Origin: Oceanibium sediminis
GTDB lineage: Bacteria > Pseudomonadota > Alphaproteobacteria > Rhodobacterales > Rhodobacteraceae
Assembly (NCBI RefSeq): GCF_003265325.1
Contig: NZ_QGNX01000008.1
Span: 1-64,000, forward strand
Direction of reading: 5' to 3'
Length of the DNA stretch: 64,000 bases
A model generated the notes under the pieces. It saw nothing but the letters and a program-made list of their open reading frames with translations, ran no database searches and was not told the origin of the DNA. Both the position numbers and the translations under genes were made by a program. This document shows, piece after piece, positions 61,204-64,000 of the stretch. Every line of letters starts with the position of its first letter. Position 1 is the stretch's first letter.

Positions 61204-63827
61204 CAGAACGGGGCTTGCGTGCGCCGCGGCCACTGCAGCGCGGCAATGCCGAACATCAGCAGCAGGGCGGGCAGGAAGAAGATCTCCTTCGGCAGGCGGT
61301 CATTCTCCAACTGGACCTGGCTGACGGTGACCGGCGTGTCGCCGTAGAAGTCGTAGTTGTTGCCGATCTGCTCGAAATAGGGCGTTCCGGGGAACGGCTC
61401 CTCCAGCAGCAGGCTGTCGCCCTCTTCCATGATGGTCAGCCCGTAGGGGTCCAGCCGGGCCATGGCGTCGCCGTCCAGTTCGGGAGAGATCTGGATCGTG
61501 GTGTCGGCGATCTCTCCGGTGTCGAAGTCCGGCCCCGAGATGGTCAGCCTGAGCGGCGCGCCCGCCGGCGCCTCGCTTATGGCGGTCAGGGCCGCCGGGC
61601 CGACCTGCGTGTTATAGGGCTCTTCGATCTTGTCGAGGAAGAAGCCCGGGCGGAACAGCATGAAGGTCACGATCAGAAGGCCCACGGTTTCGTACCAGCG
61701 CGATTTCGCGATGAAGTATCCTTGGGTCGCGGCGGCGAACAGAAGCATCGCCACGAGGGACACCACGAAGACGAACACGCCCTTCGCCAGCCCCACGTCG
61801 ATCAGCAGAAGATCGGTGTTGAAGATGAACAGGAACGGCAGAAGGGCCGTGCGGATATCATAGGAAAAACCCTGGATACCGGTCTTGATCGGGTCCCCCT
61901 GGCTGATCGCCGCCGCCGCATAGGCCGCGAGCCCCACGGGTGGCGTGTCATCCGCGAGGATCCCGAAGTAGAAGACGAACATGTGCACCGCGATCAGCGG
62001 CACGATCAGCCCGGCCTGCGCACCCACGGTCACGATCACCGGCGCCATGAGGCTGGACACCACGATGTAGTTCGCCGTGGTCGGCAGCCCCATGCCCAGG
62101 ATCAGGCTCAGCACCGCGACCAGGATCAGCAGGATCATCAGGTTCCCGCCGGAGATCGTCTCGATCACCTCGCCGATGATCTGGTGCGCCCCTGTCAGGC
62201 TGATGGTGCCCACGATGATCCCCGCCGCGCCAGTGGCGACCCCGATGGAGATCATGTTGCGCGCCCCCATGATGAGCCCCTCGACGAAATCCACGAAGCC
62301 CGCCGACGCCTCGCGCGCGAAGGTGCTTTCACCGCGGAACATCGCCTTCAGCGGACGGTGGGTCAGCGCCACGACGATCATCACCACGGCGGCCCAGAAC
62401 GCCGACAGCGCGGGCGACAGACGGTCGAGGCTTTCGGTGCGGATCATCAGGTTCCACACCAGCACGAAGATCGGCAAGGCGTAATACGCGCCGCCCAGCA
62501 ACGTCGGGGTCAGGCGCGGGGCGCTGACCTCCTCGGCGTTGGGATCGTCGGGTTCCACGTCCGGGTAGCGCGACGCCACGTACACCAGCGCCAGATAGGC
62601 CAGCGCCAACAGCACAAGGGCCGCGCCGATGGAATCCCCGCCCATCAGTGGGTCCATCAGCCCGCGGAACAGCACCAGAAGGAAGGTGATCCCGGCCATG
62701 AACAGGAAGCCGGTGATGAACAGGATCAGGATCATCAAGACGCCGATGCGCCGCCCCGGCTTCTTTAGCCCGGTCAGTCCCATCTTCAGGCTTTCCAGGT
62801 GCACGATGTAGAGCAGCGCGATGTAGCTGATCACCGCTGGCAGGAAGGCGTGCTTGACGACCTCGATGTAGGGAATGTTGACGTATTCCACCATCAGGAA
62901 GGCCGCCGCCCCCATCACCGGAGGGGTCAGCTGCCCGTTGGTGGAGGACGCCACCTCGACCGCGCCGGCCTTTTCCGCCGGGAAGCCGATCTTGCGCATC
63001 AGCGGGATGGTGAAGGTGCCCGTCGTGACAGTGTTGGCGATCGACGAGCCCGAGATCATGCCCGTCATCATCGAACTCAGCACCGAGGCTTTCGCCGGCC
63101 CGCCCCGCAGCGCGCCCAGCAGCGCGATGGCGACCTTGATGAACCAGTTGCCGCCCCCGGCCCGGTCCAGGATCGCCCCGAACAGCACGAAGAGGAAGAT
63201 CATCGTCGTCGACACGCCAAGCGCGACGCCGAACACCCCCTCGGTCTGCATCCAGTAGTGCCCCATCGCCTTGGAAAAGGACGCCCCGCCGAAGTTCGTC
63301 AGGTTGCGGATCCATTCCGAGTATCCGCCGAAGAACGCCAGGCTCAGGAACGCACAGGCGATGATCACCAGAGGCAATCCGAGCGAGCGGAACACCGCGA
63401 TCATCAGCGCGACCATGCCGAGGGCGGACATCACCAGGTCCGTGGTGGACCAAAGGCCGGGGCGCGTGGCGATGTCGAAGCGGAACACGACAAGGTACAG
63501 CGTCGCGGCGATGCTGATCGCGACCAGCAGCCAGTCATACCAGGGGATCCTGTTCTTGTCCCCGAACAGCGGGAACGCCAGGTGCGCCAGCGTCAGCGCG
63601 AAGGCCAGGTGCACGAAACGCGCCTGCGCCACCACGTTGGCGAAGAACGATACGCCCGTGGCCTGCGCCAGCACGCCGGGAATCTTCGAGGCGATGTAAA
63701 GCTGGAACAGCGACCAGACGATACATAACCCGATGATCAGCTTTGCCTGGAACCCGACGACGTTGCGTCCCCCGGTATCGGCCTGCGCCACCATTTCATC
63801 GGCGGTAAGTGTTTCCGTCTTGGCCAT
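61203..63827 (-). CDS. TAXI-type TRAP transporter fused permease (DctQM with DUF3394)
   Basis: This 874-residue inner-membrane protein fuses the small (4-helix) and large (12-helix) TRAP subunits. The large part includes MISGSSIANTVTTGTFTIPLM, TNGQLTPPVMGAAAFLMVEY, LGMGLPTTANYIV and FGILADDTPPVGLAAYAAA. A C-terminal DUF3394 domain (about 690-830) precedes the last helix. Such permeases import carboxylates with a TAXI-type periplasmic binding protein driven by sodium; no binding-protein gene is in the window. It is followed directly by the acyl-CoA dehydrogenase gene, suggesting a fatty or hydroxy acid substrate. Confidence 0.95.
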   Translation of the reverse strand: MAKTETLTADEMVAQADTGGRNVVGFQAKLIIGLCIVWSLFQLYIASKIPGVLAQATGVSFFANVVAQARFVHLAFALTLAHLAFPLFGDKNRIPWYDWLLVAISIAATLYLVVFRFDIATRPGLWSTTDLVMSALGMVALMIAVFRSLGLPLVIIACAFLSLAFFGGYSEWIRNLTNFGGASFSKAMGHYWMQTEGVFGVALGVSTTMIFLFVLFGAILDRAGGGNWFIKVAIALLGALRGGPAKASVLSSMMTGMISGSSIANTVTTGTFTIPLMRKIGFPAEKAGAVEVASSTNGQLTPPVMGAAAFLMVEYVNIPYIEVVKHAFLPAVISYIALLYIVHLESLKMGLTGLKKPGRRIGVLMILILFITGFLFMAGITFLLVLFRGLMDPLMGGDSIGAALVLLALAYLALVYVASRYPDVEPDDPNAEEVSAPRLTPTLLGGAYYALPIFVLVWNLMIRTESLDRLSPALSAFWAAVVMIVVALTHRPLKAMFRGESTFAREASAGFVDFVEGLIMGARNMISIGVATGAAGIIVGTISLTGAHQIIGEVIETISGGNLMILLILVAVLSLILGMGLPTTANYIVVSSLMAPVIVTVGAQAGLIVPLIAVHMFVFYFGILADDTPPVGLAAYAAAAISQGDPIKTGIQGFSYDIRTALLPFLFIFNTDLLLIDVGLAKGVFVFVVSLVAMLLFAAATQGYFIAKSRWYETVGLLIVTFMLFRPGFFLDKIEEPYNTQVGPAALTAISEAPAGAPLRLTISGPDFDTGEIADTTIQISPELDGDAMARLDPYGLTIMEEGDSLLLEEPFPGTPYFEQIGNNYDFYGDTPVTVSQVQLENDRLPKEIFFLPALLLMFGIAALQWPRRTQAPF

Positions 63828-63851
63828 CTCTTGTCCCCGTTGTTGTTCCGA

Positions 63852-64000
63852 TCACCCGTTCTGGGCCGTTGTTTCAAACCAGTTCAGCACGCGCGTCACC
63901 CACCCTTTCGGCAGCCCATGGCCGCCGGGATGCAGTTCAAGCGTCAGGCTGCCTGCAGTACAGTCGGACCAGGTCTTGATCCAGAGCTCCCCTTCCGTGC
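63852..64000 (-). CDS. Alpha/beta-hydrolase (esterase-like), C-terminal fragment
   Basis: Only the last 49 codons are present; the gene begins beyond the right edge. The reading frame ends in TAGSLTLELHPGGHGLPKGW, then RVLNWFE and a TGA. HPGGHGLPKGW places a likely catalytic histidine in the usual C-terminal position of serine esterases and polyhydroxybutyrate depolymerase-like hydrolases. It is 24 bases upstream of the TRAP gene on the same strand and probably in its operon. The family is inferred from a short stretch. Confidence 0.5.
   Translation of the reverse strand, partial: TEGELWIKTWSDCTAGSLTLELHPGGHGLPKGWVTRVLNWFETTAQNG

Noticed and set aside
61065-62768. A 567-codon plus-strand frame opposite the TRAP permease
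   Set aside because: No recognisable motif and strong Arg/His/Gln bias; it is the antisense image of the TRAP permease coding sequence.
1-64000. CRISPR arrays, insertion sequences, prophage genes and rRNA
   Set aside because: No regularly spaced repeats, transposase or phage-structural genes, or rRNA signatures were seen on either strand.

Overview
The window is a gene-dense, high-GC chromosomal segment of an alphaproteobacterium. Gene content and order point to the Rhodobacteraceae (Roseobacter/Rhodobacter group). The strongest markers are the block dusB-ntrB-ntrC-ntrY-ntrX-trkA-trkH-hfq-hflX, a fused ispDF, an NtrC without the sigma54-contact loop, the F1-ATPase zeta inhibitor, DUF1127 and DUF6314 proteins, and a split corrinoid methionine-synthase locus. 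I call 62 protein genes (two cut by the window edges) and one tRNA. I saw no insertion sequence, prophage, CRISPR array or rRNA, and no gene-free stretch above 300 bases.

Layout. 1-8.8 kb: ferritin-like DUF455 (partial) and peroxiredoxin on the minus strand, then an AsmA-like envelope protein, queA, an MFS exporter, DUF924 and lpd. 8.8-16.2 kb: a soluble two-PAS chemoreceptor, a membrane protein, lipA, an arginine-catabolic pair (arginase, ornithine cyclodeaminase) divergent from an Lrp-type regulator, then hpt and a RatA/COQ10-like protein. 16.2-18.4 kb: ispDF-pgpA-cinA, coupled by ATGA overlaps. 18.5-30.3 kb: the nitrogen-regulation and potassium operon ending in hfq-hflX, with miaA convergent. 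31.3-41.1 kb: a peptide-type ABC uptake locus with a class III aminotransferase, two permeases, a double ATPase, two divergent Tat-exported binding proteins, a DUF1127 protein with a hairpin leader, and a secreted protein. 41.2-46.8 kb: bioY, DUF6314, purB, glutathione peroxidase, DUF2256 plus the ATPase zeta subunit, and purC-purS-purQ. 46.8-53.8 kb: a DctB/DctD-like pair whose regulator has a wrecked AAA+ ATPase, then DUF1638, an Asp/Asn hydroxylase, a corrinoid protein, a homocysteine methyltransferase and SufE. 53.9-57.6 kb: a lipoprotein, rnd, a degenerate histidine-kinase-like protein behind a CtrA-like site, tRNA-Asn and an MBL hydrolase. 57.6-64 kb: an EnvZ-type orphan kinase, then a minus-strand operon of an esterase (partial), a fused TAXI-type TRAP permease, an acyl-CoA dehydrogenase and an ACAD11-type APH kinase.

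Working together. Lpd uses the lipoyl groups made by LipA. Arginase and ornithine cyclodeaminase turn arginine into proline, probably under the divergent Lrp-type regulator. NtrBC and NtrYX sense nitrogen and redox state; both regulators lack GAFTGA and therefore probably act with sigma70 rather than sigma54. The corrinoid protein and methyltransferase are parts of a methionine synthase split over several polypeptides.

Most worth a second look: three NtrC-family regulators in one window all without GAFTGA, one of them apparently ATPase-dead; the TRAP permease-ACAD-APH operon, which looks like an unfused bacterial counterpart of animal ACAD10/11 coupled to an importer; a tandem palindromic repeat in front of lipA; and the hairpin that abuts the DUF1127 ribosome-binding site.
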